Assembly: GCA_963855995.1 (NCBI GenBank) | Contig: OY979717.1 | Location: forward strand, 36,599,497 to 36,663,496 | DNA length: 64,000 nt | Source of the DNA: Muricea muricata | Taxonomy: Eukaryota; Cnidaria; Anthozoa; Malacalcyonacea; Plexauridae | Direction: 5' to 3' | Part shown: piece by piece, positions 45,570 to 59,259 of the stretch | Position numbering within the stretch: the stretch's first letter is position 1 | Layout: each line of letters opens with the position of its first letter | Notes under the pieces: model-generated | The model's database searches: none | The model's input: the letters and a program-made list of their open reading frames with translations, nothing else | What the model was told of the DNA's origin: nothing | Program-made: the position numbers and the translations under genes

Positions 45570-46205
45570 ACGCGATTTAGATGTTCTAGGGGTCACAGAA
45601 AATATAAAATTAGTGCACTTGATACAAATATCTGGAGGTTGCCGAGTCATATTCAATGTTTACCTTTGTATAATTTGCGGCTATTTTTAACCCAAGTATC
45701 ACACATTCGAGGTCTTGTATAATTCTTCCGTTTGAATAGTCCAAAAAAATTTTTTCACATTGGCCAAGTAGGCCTATCCTTTTTCACTTGAACATTGGTT
45801 TGGAAGATGTAGTCATATGCCATTGAGTAAGTTTTGTCTTTAAATTTAGGCAATATATGCATATAACAAATAGCCGAAAAATGGCTAATAATCAAAATCT
45901 CAAAAAATTTTAAGACTGCAAGATATAATCCGCTTATTGTCAGTCTTCTCTTCAAAAATATATTTTTGTTGACATAGTTCCTCTGATTTCTGTATAACTT
46001 TGCTCATTGTATACTGCGACATTGAGTTGGAAGAACCCGTCTTGAGAACCCCCAATTATAAGAATACTGTTTTCCTAGACAATAACAAAAGTGGACGAGA
46101 TAAAAATCATAAAATGAGACATACTATAACTGCAAACTGACCAGATTTCAGAGATTTCAATTTTTCACATTTTGCACCAACCCGGGTGACATTTACAAAC
46201 ACTTG
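45570..46205 (+). repeat. dispersed repeat, copy 2 of an inverted pair
   Basis: Reverse complement of 26070-26745 along its whole length, about 19.5 kb away. Confidence 0.65.
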
Positions 46206-46691
46206 TTCTTAAAATGTACTTAATTTTACAAATATATCAAATCCAAAATGACAGCATGTGCATTTAAGGCCTAGATATGACGTCAGCGAGAACACTGCTG
46301 GGGACAACGGCATTAGTTTCCTTCTTTCCAGCGAAGTCTTTTGCGACTTACTCTCGTTCAGGTGTATTGACGAGACAGTTGCAGATACAGAGAACAGAGA
46401 TGAACCTAGGATAAGCAACGCAAACATCAAACAGGTCAATCCAGGGAACCGGATTCATTATTTCCAGGGGGGCAAATCACCCGCATTGGAAATGAAAGCT
46501 ACACACTCACAAAAATTCAACACAACTGGTAGAAGAAATGTCCGTGGATAGGTTATGAAAGTAAAGATGACCAGCGTGTATAGTTTCCTTGGAAAGGATT
46601 TCAAAAGCATATTAGTTTGATTTTAAAAACACGAAGGGGCCATAGAGCTCTCTAAACATAGAAAATTTCGAAAGTTTATCACGTGTAGCAA

Positions 46692-47690
46692 GTGACGCTT
46701 GTTGAAGGCAAAACACATTTGTTTTACAATGGGTTAGAAAACAAGTGGACATCACTAGAAATACAGAACGAGCTCATTGAAATTTTATCGAGTTTGGTGC
46801 TACAGAGGATTACACGTGATATCAAAAGTAATGTCCATTACAGAATGATTAACGCTGACGAGACGTCAGACATAAGCAAAGTGGACCAAGTATCTCTTTG
46901 TATCCGATACGCCGTTTAGGGATGCACACGAGCAGTGTTCAGCAAAATATTGAAAACTTTTACTTAAGTAAGTGAAAAGTAAAACCTCGATTTTTACTTA
47001 AGTAGAAGTAAAAGTACTGTCTGAAAATTTTACTTAAATAAAAGTAAAAATATTGCCTGAAAATTTTACTCAAGTAAAAGGAAAGTATTAGAAAAATATA
47101 CTTAAGTAAAAGTACTACTGAAATAGAATATAAATTCGCAAACCATTTCATTTGACAAATAAAAATTGCTAATAGAAAGTTTAAAGCAGTAATAGAACAC
47201 TCAGATATGAGCCAAGCACATTCAAGCTACTCCGCTCACTGCTAACTCTGCTTTGAGAAATACTTTTTCATGCACTTTGCCAAAATATAACAAAAGTAAC
47301 GAAGTGAAAAAGTAAATATTTACCAAAAATCGTACTTCGTTACAAGTAAAAAGTACGTCATTAAAAAATTCTTCGTTTCAAGTAAATACGGATTTTTTTT
47401 TACTTAAGTAAAGTAACGAAGTAAATTTACTTCGTTACAGGCTAACACTGCACACGAGACGATGTGAAGACTTTTTGCGACTAAATTAAGCGAAGTTGAG
47501 GTCCTCTACCAATCCATAAAGAAATCAATCACGAATCTCATCTAACAGTTACGCAATATTGTTGGAGTTGCTTTGATGGTGCGGCGAAAATGAGTGGTTG
47601 TAAGCGGCGTGGCGTCGCAGATGAAAGAATTGTTCACGACTTGCTCTGTATGTCCATTAGTATGTCATTCTGTTAACCTCGCTCTTTAGG
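46692..47690 (+). pseudogene. hAT-like transposase (DUF4371/ZMYM1 type), interrupted
   Basis: IEILSSLVLQRITRDIKSN then MINADETSDISKVDQVSLC matches the RNase H-like start of DUF4371 hAT proteins (xxADETxDxSxxEQ). After a MITE the reading resumes: FDGAAKMSGCKRRGVADE (YDGAxxMSG). A stop and frame changes follow, and the HCxxHxLNL step is only partly visible (MSFC-PRSL). Dead copy. Confidence 0.6.
46933..47450. mobile_element. 518-bp hAT MITE inside the hAT pseudogene
   Basis: Termini CAGTGTTCAGC and, inverted, CAGTGTTAGCC. Perfect 8-bp target duplication CACACGAG at 46925-46932 and 47451-47458, the hAT length. Subterminal arrays of ACTTAAGTAAAAGTAAAA-like words on the left and GTAACGAAGTA-like words on the right are typical of this MITE group. 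Confidence 0.9.
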
Positions 47691-48110
47691 AGACGATCAC
47701 CAGCCATAGCCAAAAAAGACGTGGCGTTAAATTCCTTGTGATTATAACTCAAAATGATTCGACCAAAACGGTCTTGGAAGGCTGGTGTTAATATAAATGA
47801 AAGGCTGGTTAATAGAAATTTTTCCTTTCATGAAAGAAATATCGAAAAATTAAGGAAGATAAAATAGCAACTTATACAGGTCTACGGAGCGGGAACTTTT
47901 TGGAATTGAACTCAGCGAAGACAACGAGTCAGTTCTCTTAAGAATATTTCCGATCTCATACATACATCCACAATAAAAATGAACTGTATCAGAACAAAAC
48001 AGATCGCCCAAACTGCAGCATACCGAAAATCTCATAGACCACTATAATACTATATCAAAAGTAATTTTTTCATAGTCTCCTTATCCTCTCAACCTTAACG
48101 AGGGACTGCA

Positions 48111-48323
48111 TTAGTGGCGGATCTCGCGCAAGTCAAAATAAATTACCACAGCTCATTCTAGGATATATTTACAGTTTAAAATACCTTCAAAGCAACTTTA
48201 TTGGTTAGATTTTATTCTTTTGAAATTCATAACCTATGACATTGTTCTTAAAGTTATTTTGAATTTAAAATTGAGCTAGCGCTGCTATAATTTATTTTGA
48301 CTTACCCTGGATCCGCCACTGAT
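48111..48323. mobile_element. 213-bp hAT-like MITE
   Basis: Inverted ends share AGTGGCGGAT and an inner AAGTCAAAATAAATTA. 8-bp target duplication GGACTGCA at 48103-48110 and 48324-48331. Confidence 0.8.
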
Positions 48324-48330
48324 GGACTGC

Positions 48331-49890
48331 AAGTAAGTTGTTAAGACGAAGTTGTTTTCGTGTCTTTTTCAGATGTCACTGATGATGGTTCGTTTCGGGA
48401 AAATTCTCTAATCAGCGCGTAAAGCATCTGATTCAGAATGGATTTCCATGCAGTTTTTCCCTTCTGTACTTCGTAATCTTAGGGCACGGTGCATCAAAGT
48501 AATGAAGTACAGTATAACGTATTGTAGTAATTTGACAGCTCCAATTGCTTTGAGGCAATGGTGCGGTAATAACACAAGGTCTTGTACTTATGGGACCAGG
48601 ATTGGGCGGGGGGGAACAAGATTATTTATGGTGCAAACATGTATTTGTTTGGATTTCCGCCCTTGGAATAGGACACAGTACATGTGACTGATCGACTTAT
48701 TCACAAAGCCTACACACTGATAGATGTGTTAATTACAAATCCCTCTTTGAACAAAAAAGTAGGAACAGCCACGATCATAGTATACAGAGGTCTAACATTA
48801 CCAAACAAGGAGCAAACAATGATTTCCCATTAATTTGCTTTAAATGATTAACGCGATGACAATTTCGGCTGGGCCACGCAAAAGACACTCTTATTCCGGT
48901 TTTAATTATTGCATAACTTGAAATCCCAACCCAACTACTCTGTATCGGGTAGCAATCTATTTGTTTTGTGCCTGCTGAAATTCACAGCACAGTGGCCAAA
49001 AGCTTGTCAATCATAGAAAGAGGTTTTTTTCGTACTAATTATGCTTTTACCTGCTTTACTGAGCTTTATGTATGGGATAGACAATGATCACGTGTGCTCA
49101 GTGGAATATAGACTCCCGAGAATAAGTTAGACGACCACGAGGCCGTAGGCCGGAGTTTGCGTCTAACTTTTTCGAGGGAGTTTATATTCCACTGAACACG
49201 AGTGATCATTGTCTATCCATCTTAGAACATGATCACACCACGACAAATATGCCCATAAGTTTGATTCTCGTGGTTTAAATATACTTCTATTGATAAGCCG
49301 TGTATCTGATTAATATGCTCTATGTAGAGCATACTAATGAGTCTATTGTTCTCCTTTGTTTTACTACCTCATTAGTATGCTCTATATAGAACGTGTGGTC
49401 TATAGAATATAGACCACTCAAATAAAACGTTGTGATTGGTTGAGTGGATGCGATCATGTTCTACGAATAGTTTTAATTATAGCTCTAAGGTGCACTGGTT
49501 GACTAATTATAAGGCCGAAAAATACCTGCATGGTTCCAATTGCCTAACCAACACTGATTTCTTTGGTGACCCTATTATTTTTCCCTGCAATTAACCGACA
49601 CTATTTGGTTCTTTGATTTAAGACGAATTGTTCAAAGCATGCAGTAGGCTAACGCAAGTACATATTAACTGGTTTGTGTCCCGGAATCTTCATAGTTCAG
49701 ACGCGCAAACGAAACAACAACAAATTGCCTAAATTCGTTTAAAGGAAATATGCATCTCTAGTTTTTTCCAAACCATCAAATGTACGAAATTTTTTACCGA
49801 CCTACCAACCCTAATTTTTTCATCACATAAAACTGGAAAACTGGAAACAGATGTAATTTTTCAAACCTAACTATACGTATTATAATAACT
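48331..49890. repeat. palindrome-rich non-coding region
   Basis: Foldback at about 49075-49213 (GGATAGACAATGATCAC, GTGGAATATARACTCCC, AGTTAGACG with inverse). Then a hairpin at 49325-49392 (AGAGCATACTAATGAG / inverse) and GTGGTCTATAGAATATAGACCAC at about 49394. GATCATGTTCTA at 49455 inverts TTAGAACATGATC at 49223, so these may be nested parts of one element. No gene seen. Confidence 0.6.
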
Positions 49891-49893
49891 TAC

Positions 49894-50285
49894 CTAGTGG
49901 TTGCAGAGACTTGTGTACGACAATCAGGTCCCGATAGTCATTTCTGTCCACCGCAATACTCCGAATATAATTTCTGTTTGATAAATTCATCTCCTTTATA
50001 TATGATCCATCGTTATTCATGAAGTACAGCGAACCATTAAATACACCGAGTATATCAAACCAAAATTGTCCACTAGTGATTATCCTGTGATTCCCGCCAT
50101 CATAATCTGTTGCAGATATATAGATCTTATTACCAAACATATGCACGAAACTGTACAATTGTTTGTTGAGGCAGTCAAGTTTAATAGTTAAAGAATCCCG
50201 AGCTGTCATTTCCAATGTTAGAATCTTGTGAGTAGCAAAACTGATACGTCGTGGGAACCCTTCCTTTTCTTGCCAAAATAAATAC
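49894..50285 (-). CDS. exon of an LDL-receptor-type YWTD beta-propeller protein
   Basis: A 392-base exon with acceptor GGTTTATAG and donor CACTAG|GTAAGT. It encodes YLFWQEKEGFPRRIS, LTIKLDCLNKQLYSFV, KIYISATDYDGGNHRII, LGVFNGSLYFMNNDGSYI, ENLSNRNYIRSIAVDR-like text and DLIVVHKSLQPLG. YxFW, the paired L-D/Y-x-S/T-D-x-D-G pattern and the closing 'IxVxHxxxQP' match LRP/LDLR propellers, where an EGF module usually follows. No stop or frameshift. Neighbouring exons are outside or not recognised. These are cell-surface receptors that bind lipoproteins or Wnt-pathway ligands; the member cannot be told from one exon. Confidence 0.65.
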
Positions 50286-50289
50286 CTAT

Positions 50290-53120
50290 AAACCAAGAAT
50301 AGATAAGATAAATCTTAAATATTTACCAGTACAGTGTACTGGCGCACTATAATTAGATTTATTTTTTCCACTAACGTACTTCTGGACGTGCTAAAAAATA
50401 GAATGGATATTAAAATAACCAAGCAACTTGCAATTTTGACTTTAAGTTTCCTAACGTTTTTGGTCATGGTATTGTAATAATTGTTATTAGCGAAAGTTAT
50501 GTATGTAGTGTTATACAGAGTATTAAGCTTTGCAACCGCAAACTACCAGCCATGTTCACATGATTAAGTATTTTTACAATGTTTAGATTGACGTTATAGG
50601 GGATCTATAAGATTTATTAAATTAAAGCTTTTAAAATGCTGGCTTTACGCTTAAGACACTTTGCATGATCCTAACAAAATACTACAAATGCTTCATGTTC
50701 AATTTCAAGGAGACAGGTATAGTAAATCAGACAGGTAGGATATAAAAAATGTCAAGATTTGCATGTGGGAGTTGAAATTTTAGTTGCCCACCTGCACTAG
50801 TTTTTGACACAACTGGCAATCATTGCCATGATTGTATAGTATGTACTTTACATTATATCGTATAGATCCGTACAAAATGCATTCTGACATGAAAAGCCAC
50901 ATAATCTGGTACTCATCCGAAGTCAAAACATGTTGAAACATCTCACAGGCACAATAACAGTAACCATAGTTAAGATGGCTTGTAAGAATATTTACGTTCT
51001 AATTCACTGCATTTAAACATAAATTATTTTCGATCTTTATACCCTCAGATGGGATATTGCTCGACCAATCCAACCGCTTTATTAAATCACTATTCCTTAT
51101 TACTATTACATATTTTTCTATCCAGTGACTGTAGTTCTAAGCCACTAATTACATTTTCCACACGGTGCTTTCTCTAGCTTTTTTAAGTTTAGCTATTTGT
51201 GCATATAGTACGACTCGCGCCCGGATCCTCGCCTGGCCCGACTTTGGCCAAGACGTTATGCGTCAAATCGGCAATGCTGGAACGATTGAATTCAAAGGTC
51301 AAATACGGGCTTCAGTACTTATGGGGTCAAATAAGTCAACATTTTAGCTACTACTGTATGCAGTGCATTTAAAATATAACTCATAAAATTTTACATCAAT
51401 GAGTTCTGTATACTGCATGCCTGAAAGAACAGAATAAATGAAACTCAACAACTTATGGTTGCAACCTGCCTAAATCTTAACAGCTTTAGTTTTGATTCAT
51501 TGTCGAAGTGTTTGCGTTCATATTTTAAAATATATTATTGATTTGTAACTGCTGGTCATTTTTGTGAGTCAGGTTTGTAAATGCATATATTATGTTAAGC
51601 AATGGAAATCACATCTCTTAAACATTATGTTCCTTCCTATGGACCAGCAGCAGAATGTCTCCACATGTGCATCATGATGGTATTTGCTACAGATAGCTAT
51701 CTAACCATTGTTGGGAAATCTATGCCTAGAGAAGTTCAAGAAGCCACCATGCATAACTTGCCTAGAGAAGTTTAAGAAGGTAGGCTCCTGTCATTAGAGA
51801 AGTGCTAGATCTGCAGTCTTACCCCAAGCTTCTACCTCATTCTCTAGGCGGCAGGTTAACATCCATATTTATGAAAAATGTTAGCAATTTTGTTGTCAGT
51901 TTCATTTTATGTACAAATAATTTAAAAAAACTCAATAATCATGAGAATAAAATTGCAGCTATCTAATAACCGACATTTCCTTACAGCATGAACAATTAGT
52001 AACTATGTAATTAGTAACTACATAAATATTAGTAACTATGACCTGCTGAAATAACAAGTCAGTAGACAACGGTAAACTAAAGAAATTAGAAATAATTGAG
52101 AAGTCAAGAAAAGTCATTGCTTAAGCTCAACTAATGAAGAATCTTTTAGTATTTCTCGTTGACCACATTGGAAGTCCAAGATGGGCGTTACTATACCAAA
52201 TTTTAACAATTAAATAATAATTGTAATAATTGTCTATCAAATCTTAACGATTTTGATTTCTCGAGTTGTTTCTAGTGCATGTGACACGAATTATTTTTAT
52301 CATAATCATAGCATTCTTGGTGCGATGATTATCGCAATGTGTTTTATTTTTGAAAAACATGTTGCTAAGGGAACTATTTGAAAGCTACGTAAAGCAGAGC
52401 ATTATTTTCCCTTTGTTTTCTAGCGCTTAGGGAGCAAGAAAATAAGGCTCTGCAGTATTGCGCATGCTCTGCATTTGGTTGCTTGGTTACATCCAAATTT
52501 CTCTTCCGGTGCGAATTATTTTGTGCAATTGTTTTGTGCAAAGTCAAAATAAATCATTCATAAGTACTTTCAATGTGTGTACTTGCGAGCGTCTTTTGGA
52601 CAAATTACAAAAATTTAATTACGGAAACCCCTAACAAATCAGAATATATGTTCTATACCACGAAACGTACAAGTTTCGTTGGTAGTATTCATTTTGTGTT
52701 CGTAGTATTTTCATGAATAATTAGGCTAATCCATCTTTAGCAGCGTCAAGAAAACTACGAAACATAAGGTTAAAACAATAAAAAACAAAGAGCATTGTTA
52801 AAGATTTTCCCTAATCATGAATACTATCAACCGTATTATATTTGCATCGTGTGCTCGCATTTAGTCAACGGTTAACCGCATCAAATACCGGTTTAAAAAG
52901 CTTAAACTTGTTTACTTCGTCTGAAATATTAGATGATGCGGAATGCATATACTGCAGAACCTTTTTTCTATCTATCCTAGAGCTGGAAAACGTAAAAAAA
53001 TAAGCCTCTGCTTACTGGGTGACGTGACCATGAGGAAAAACCTTTCCTATGTATAGGAACGAATTTGCACGAAAAGGACGTCATAATGACGTCACTGGTT
53101 GCATCCCCAGCTTACTTAAT
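50290..53120. other. no gene recognised
   Basis: Probably intron or intergenic DNA upstream of the receptor exon. Small duplicated words (TGCCTAGAGAAGTT twice at 51720-51770, GTAACTA repeats at about 51990-52040). A partial relative of the 6825 MITE lies at about 53121-53220. Confidence 0.4.
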
Positions 53121-53311
53121 CCTGGTTCACACTTGTAGAAAGAATCGGAGATTGACTTCTTCTGGCCGATGTGATTGAGTGCATTCTATATCTATGTAGA
53201 AGCAATCTGATATTTGTCCCCGTTACGAGCGGGTCCTTGATATTTTAACTAGCCGAGCTTTTGGTTCATTTTACTCTCAACAAAAAACGTAAATCTTAGC
53301 ATTTTACCTTT

Positions 53312-53429
<118 letters not shown>

Positions 53430-53453
53430 TAATACAATTTTTCAATTGAATAA

Positions 53454-53496
53454 GTTGCTACTTTAAGTTTCATGCAACAAGCAATCTTCAGGCAAC
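53454..53496 (-). ncRNA. type I hammerhead ribozyme (PLE 3' tail)
   Basis: On the minus strand every hammerhead part is in order: helix I GTTGC; core CTGAAGA; helix II TTGC/GCAT (three Watson-Crick pairs plus a T-T) with loop TTGTT; core GAAA; helix III ACTT..AGT with a three-base loop; A17; helix I strand GCAAC, which pairs fully with GTTGC. Predicted cleavage is after A17 (about 53459). Hammerheads are established in Penelope-like elements. The non-canonical base pair at the foot of helix II is the main weakness. Confidence 0.75.
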
Positions 53497-53517
53497 ATTA
53501 CTAATACGGTTGAGCTG

Positions 53518-54219
53518 TTACGTTATACTATTCGCATTATGTTTGCTGACGCGTGTTCGTTTGAATCGTCCCGCGTGAAATTTGCGCGCATGCACGCATT
53601 TCGTGAAAAGTTCGCTACGTTTATTTAAACAAGACCTAGAATTACAATTACGGAGTATTTGCAATTTCTCTTCTAGACATAAATTGCAACTATTTCCTCC
53701 AGCTTTGATTGAACTTGCTCGGGATAAAATTGACCAGTATATACTAAATTGTTTCTTGTGTAACTTTAATTTCCAAACATGTTTAGAAAGTTCAGTATCT
53801 TTCTCATGTTTGATATCTTCGAATGATGTCTTGTGATTTCTGTATCTATCCTTAAATGTTGTCGCTGTCATACCAATGTAGGTTTTTATGTCGTTGTCTT
53901 CTTTTGTTGTCACTTCAGCTTGGTAAACCAAATCTTTCGTTAAGCACATATTGTTAAGTGGACACTCGTTTGCATTTCTACAGTTGCAAAGTTGTTTACT
54001 GCTATTCTTTGTAGACTCTTGAGCAGATTTAGTTTCCCTCAGTACACGTTTATTATGGCTCGATATGACCCTCTTCACATTCTTCATACAGCTGTAACTA
54101 ACTTTGACCGTGTTGCGATTGTAGATTTTATGAAGGGGCGAAGCTGCTTGGAAATGCTTGTCGATTAATTTCAGGAAATCTCTGGCGACGTTAGTTTGCA
54201 CGTTTAGATTGCTTGTCAC
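53518..54219 (-). CDS. PLE RT terminus and GIY-YIG endonuclease
   Basis: The 233-codon frame starts at the truncation. [19 protein letters not shown] and [20 protein letters not shown] are the post-RT linker. A cysteine cluster [15 protein letters not shown] follows. The GIY-YIG core is [24 protein letters not shown] (Arg) and a helix with [18 protein letters not shown] and [11 protein letters not shown] end the protein. The nuclease nicks target DNA for reverse transcription. The frame is open to TAA, so this part is well kept; the RT catalytic core is missing. Confidence 0.75.
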   Translation of the reverse strand: MTSNLNVQTNVARDFLKLIDKHFQAASPLHKIYNRNTVKVSYSCMKNVKRVISSHNKRVLRETKSAQESTKNSSKQLCNCRNANECPLNNMCLTKDLVYQAEVTTKEDNDIKTYIGMTATTFKDRYRNHKTSFEDIKHEKDTELSKHVWKLKLHKKQFSIYWSILSRASSIKAGGNSCNLCLEEKLQILRNCNSRSCLNKRSELFTKCVHARKFHAGRFKRTRVSKHNANSIT

Positions 54220-54221
54220 AC

Positions 54222-54779
<558 letters not shown>

Positions 54780-54780
54780 A

Positions 54781-54936
54781 TAGGTTATCACATTCGAGAC
54801 TCGGTAATATCAGTTTTATCGCTCTCGTTACGATATCATATTTTGTCCCTCGTTCGCTGCGCTCACTCGTGACAAAATATGATATCGTCTCTCGAGCGAT
54901 AAAACTGACATCACCTCGCCTCTCACATGATAACCT

Positions 54937-54937
<1 letters not shown>
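54781..54937. repeat. 157-bp foldback
   Basis: Arms begin TAGGTTATCA and share TCAGTTTTATCGCTC and GATATCATATTTTGTC, closing at CGCTGCGCTCACTC. It abuts the previous element and the next (TA)n. Confidence 0.8.
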
Positions 54938-54939
<2 letters not shown>

Positions 54940-55022
<83 letters not shown>

Positions 55023-55031
55023 TATATATAT
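54940..55031. repeat. (TA)n tract
   Basis: About 44 TA units. Confidence 0.95.
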
Positions 55032-55683
<652 letters not shown>

Positions 55684-55768
55684 TCGCTGTCATTAACGTT
55701 GTCCAAATCAACTATATCAATATACACGTCATGTGACTTATTAGTATGCATCAACTCGCGTGTGCTTG

Positions 55769-56783
55769 CTATGGGTGCTTCGCGGATATTACGAGCTCAG
55801 TCAGGCAGTGTTTTTAATAAGTGAAACAAGATTAAAAAATGCCGGCACCATATTCGAACGATCTACGGTGGCGAATGATATTTCACCGCGTGCATTATTA
55901 ACGTACCTATATGGAAATCGCTTCACAGCTATTTGTTTCTACTAAAACTGTTTACCGTACTTATCAAACGTTTATCAACACTGGTGATGTAAAACCTTGT
56001 GTCGCTGGTCGATCAAGCTATACAAATACTTTCTTTCCTCACGAAGAGTACATCCGTTATGGATTTTTCACTTAGAATGCCGCAAATGCAGCTAAATATA
56101 TTTTTAACGCGACTGGTACATGCACTCATAGTTGCACTTAATCGTAGTACGATTGAATTTGCACTGTATTATTTTGTGCAGACAATTTATGAAAGCGAAG
56201 GATGATGCATTCGGTTAAAATGACCATCAATATTGAGCAAGGCCAGTTTTTTTGTGTTCTTTTAGAATATCCTTTCACCATTGGTATAAACAATTTAGTG
56301 TTGGCTTTTAATCTGTCGGTAATAAAGTTAATGAAAGATACAAAGCATCCGTTTGTCCCTAACATTTTAAATTTATGCATAAAATATCTTTTCGTTTCAA
56401 ATCGTTCTTTGTTTTCCGCTGTTCCACATGTTAATATCCGATGTGCTTTTTTGAGCGGTTCACTGAAGCTTAACAAATTACTATATAGCTTGATTGTTTG
56501 TGTGCTTAGGTGCATCACGCCTGGCTGTATGTCTTGTTATAATCAATATTAGTTTAACAAAACCCTTATAATTATATAATTGTCGTTTGGTCGACCAAGG
56601 ACACAGTTTTACATCACCAGTGTTGATAAACGTTTGATAAGTACGGTAAACAGTTTTAGTAGAAAAAAATAGCTGTGAAGCGATTTCCTGATAGGTACGT
56701 TAATAAAAGACGCGGTATTTTTCATTCTTGCTTCACTCATTGCAAACACTGCCCGACTGGACTCGTAATATCTGCGAGCACCC
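55769..56783. mobile_element. about 1-kb TIR element running into the assembly gap
   Basis: Arms of about 200 bp (55769-56010 and about 56585-56783) share GGGTGCT, GATATTACGAG, CGATTTCC/GGAAATCGCTTCACAGCTA and CACTGGTGATGTAAAAC. No transposase frame inside. The right terminus is the last base before the Ns. Confidence 0.7.
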
Positions 56784-56983
56784 NNNNNNNNNNNNNNNNN
56801 NNNNNNNNNNNNNNNNNNNNNNNNNNNNNNNNNNNNNNNNNNNNNNNNNNNNNNNNNNNNNNNNNNNNNNNNNNNNNNNNNNNNNNNNNNNNNNNNNNNN
56901 NNNNNNNNNNNNNNNNNNNNNNNNNNNNNNNNNNNNNNNNNNNNNNNNNNNNNNNNNNNNNNNNNNNNNNNNNNNNNNNNNNN
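56784..56983. other. assembly gap, 200 N
   Basis: Exactly 200 Ns, which suggests a placeholder length. Frames that cross it are artefacts. Confidence 1.
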
Positions 56984-57479
56984 CATATAACCGTAAGTAT
57001 AATAACCATAAAGGCATATTACTAAGAAAATACACATTTATCATCTTTATGTTAATACATAGAAAAAACTAACAAGTTTCTTTTTCATGGATCATTTAGC
57101 GTTATATAGAACGTTTGTTACTTCAAAAGGTAGGTACGGTGTCCCGTAGTACATGTAACTCGGGTGGTGGGATACAGGTGAGTTCCAAAAAGGAAATAGG
57201 ATGTAGAAGGCCAGAACCATGACGTTGGAACAAATGCACTGCTGTTCGAGATTTAGATACTAGACACACGAGAGTTACCAAGTAAAGCGTAGTTGAACAT
57301 CGAGGATGGACGCCCATTTCGCACTGGAGGTTGAGGGATCATGTCTAGCCGTTGTTGCTCTGGTTTTGTGTCTTGGACTGGTGGTGGGGTTCCAGGCATT
57401 TTCGTCAGCCTCTTCATAGGTTAATTCGTTGTCAACAGACGGTTCTTGTACCTCTATCGCTGAGATCGCGTCTTGTACT

Positions 57480-58720
57480 TCCAGTTCAGGTGTGGACATG
57501 CTGTCGCCTTATCATTGGATCAGCTGTTACAATATTTCCAGGAGAAAGTCCATGATATTCAATCTCGTCATTACTTTTACTATCACCAACACACAATTCA
57601 TGCTTATTCTTTCTTTCTTGCTGTTGGACGACTGGCTCGAAGCTTTCTGGATTGTCTGATAGTAAAAAGTCACAGGGGAGGAGAATATATCTGTGTAGTA
57701 GTCGAGATTCCTTCGCGTTACCTTCCAGTTTGATCACAAAAATAGGTAACTCTCCTTTCTATTCCAATACTTCGTAAATTTTGTTTTCCCAGTACATGCA
57801 TGCGATCACTTGGCTTTAACAGTGTGAAACGGAATTTGTGATCATAAATCTTCTTTTCTGTTGTCGGAGTTTTACTGAAGTTACTGAGTGCTTTCGCGTG
57901 GGCGTCATTCATAGCACTCTTCAATTTTTTTACGCCGTGTGATTCCGTTTCGTCAGGTCAGATGTTGTTCCAAACAATAGGTCTACTGGTAACCTTGGTG
58001 ACCGACCGAATATTAGGGAAAACGGTGAAAGCCCAGTCGCTTTGTTGACAGTGCAATTATATGCGTGCTTCATTTTGTTTACGGCGTCCTTCCATTTCCT
58101 CTTAACCTCTTTCTATCCTCAGGCAGCGTACGTAACATCGATAACAATGTCCTGTTGAACCGTCCAGCCTTTCTGTTTGTCTGTGGGTGGGAATGGTCAA
58201 CTCCACTAAGTCTCTTTATTTGATGATATAACTTGTTCTCAAATTCTCTTATTTGGTCATGCAGAATTTTTGCTCAAAAACCAAACCGCAGTACGAAATC
58301 GTCATACAAATTTTCAGCCGCTGTTGTGCTTCACTTTGCTTTCGGTGAGGTACGCTTGCACAAAACGGGTAAAATGGTCTACGATAACTAGTATATACTC
58401 ATATCCAACCGAGCACCTGTCAAGGAGATGACGTCGTTATGTTGCAAAGGTGCATGTGCACCTGTCTGCAAAGTAAGTTTCCGTTGTTTCAGGTATCCAG
58501 AAATATTGGTGACGAAGTGGGTTATATTTTTTTCCATATTAGGCTAGTACAAACGTTCTCCAGCTACGGGTCACTCTTTTAGCACCTAAGTGTTCCAAGT
58601 CTTGGTGAAGTTCCTTGCAGATGGTTCGGTGTAACTTACACGGTAACACCAACTGAGGGCCACTTTTACGTCGTAACAAACCGTCAGTTTTCCAATTTTG
58701 AGTCTGTGCCGCGGTCGCTA
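57480..58720 (-). pseudogene. Gypsy integrase and C-terminal tail
   Basis: LLRRKSGPQLVLPCKLHRTI then ELHQDLEHLGAKRVTRSW is the H-H zinc-binding start of Gypsy integrases (LH..GHLG). ATGLSPFSLIFGRSPRLPV is the 'G.SPFxLxFGRxPRLPID' block, LKPSDRMHVLGKQ the 'LxPGDRVLV' block and RYILLPCDFL a typical closing motif. Many stops and frameshifts. Integrase would insert element DNA; this copy cannot. Confidence 0.6.
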
Positions 58721-59259
58721 GACCGATTTTGTACTAGTTCTCGCTTCGTGTTTGGAAGAGAGGAGCGTCGTCCGTCGGGTTTAAAGACCAGTACTCTACT
58801 AATAGTTTGTTGTTTTTAGGCCTGTAGTATTGTATGCTTAGGAATGGCAGGTTGGTTCTCAGCTAGGAATTCTGGTTGTGTAAAAAAGTGATTAAAGTTA
58901 ACTATGATTAGTGGAAACATCAATCAATCTGAACCACGTATTTTGTACTTAATACTATTTAACTACAAAACAGTGATTCAAAAAGTGATTAAAAGTTTTA
59001 TACAACTGACCCCTGGTTTATATCTTATATTAGAGTTAAAGTAACCAGCTCAGCAACCCACCGATGCTTCGTTGTATCTAATCCGGCCCGTGGTTAAAAC
59101 GTACGTAAGTGGGTTATACACGGTGTACACGGTTATCGCGAAAATGTTCACGATTTAAGTTCTAGGACCTCTAGTTTTTAGTATTTTTTTCTGCTTGACT
59201 GAGAGATTTGGAGCCATATCCAATCACACGCATCTTGCCATCTTGTTATTGATATAACA

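Noticed and set aside
53582-53836. Plus-strand frame over the GIY-YIG gene
   Set aside because: Antisense shadow of a clear coding frame.
56609-57072. Open frames spanning the N run
   Set aside because: The central residues are unknown; frames exist only because of the gap.
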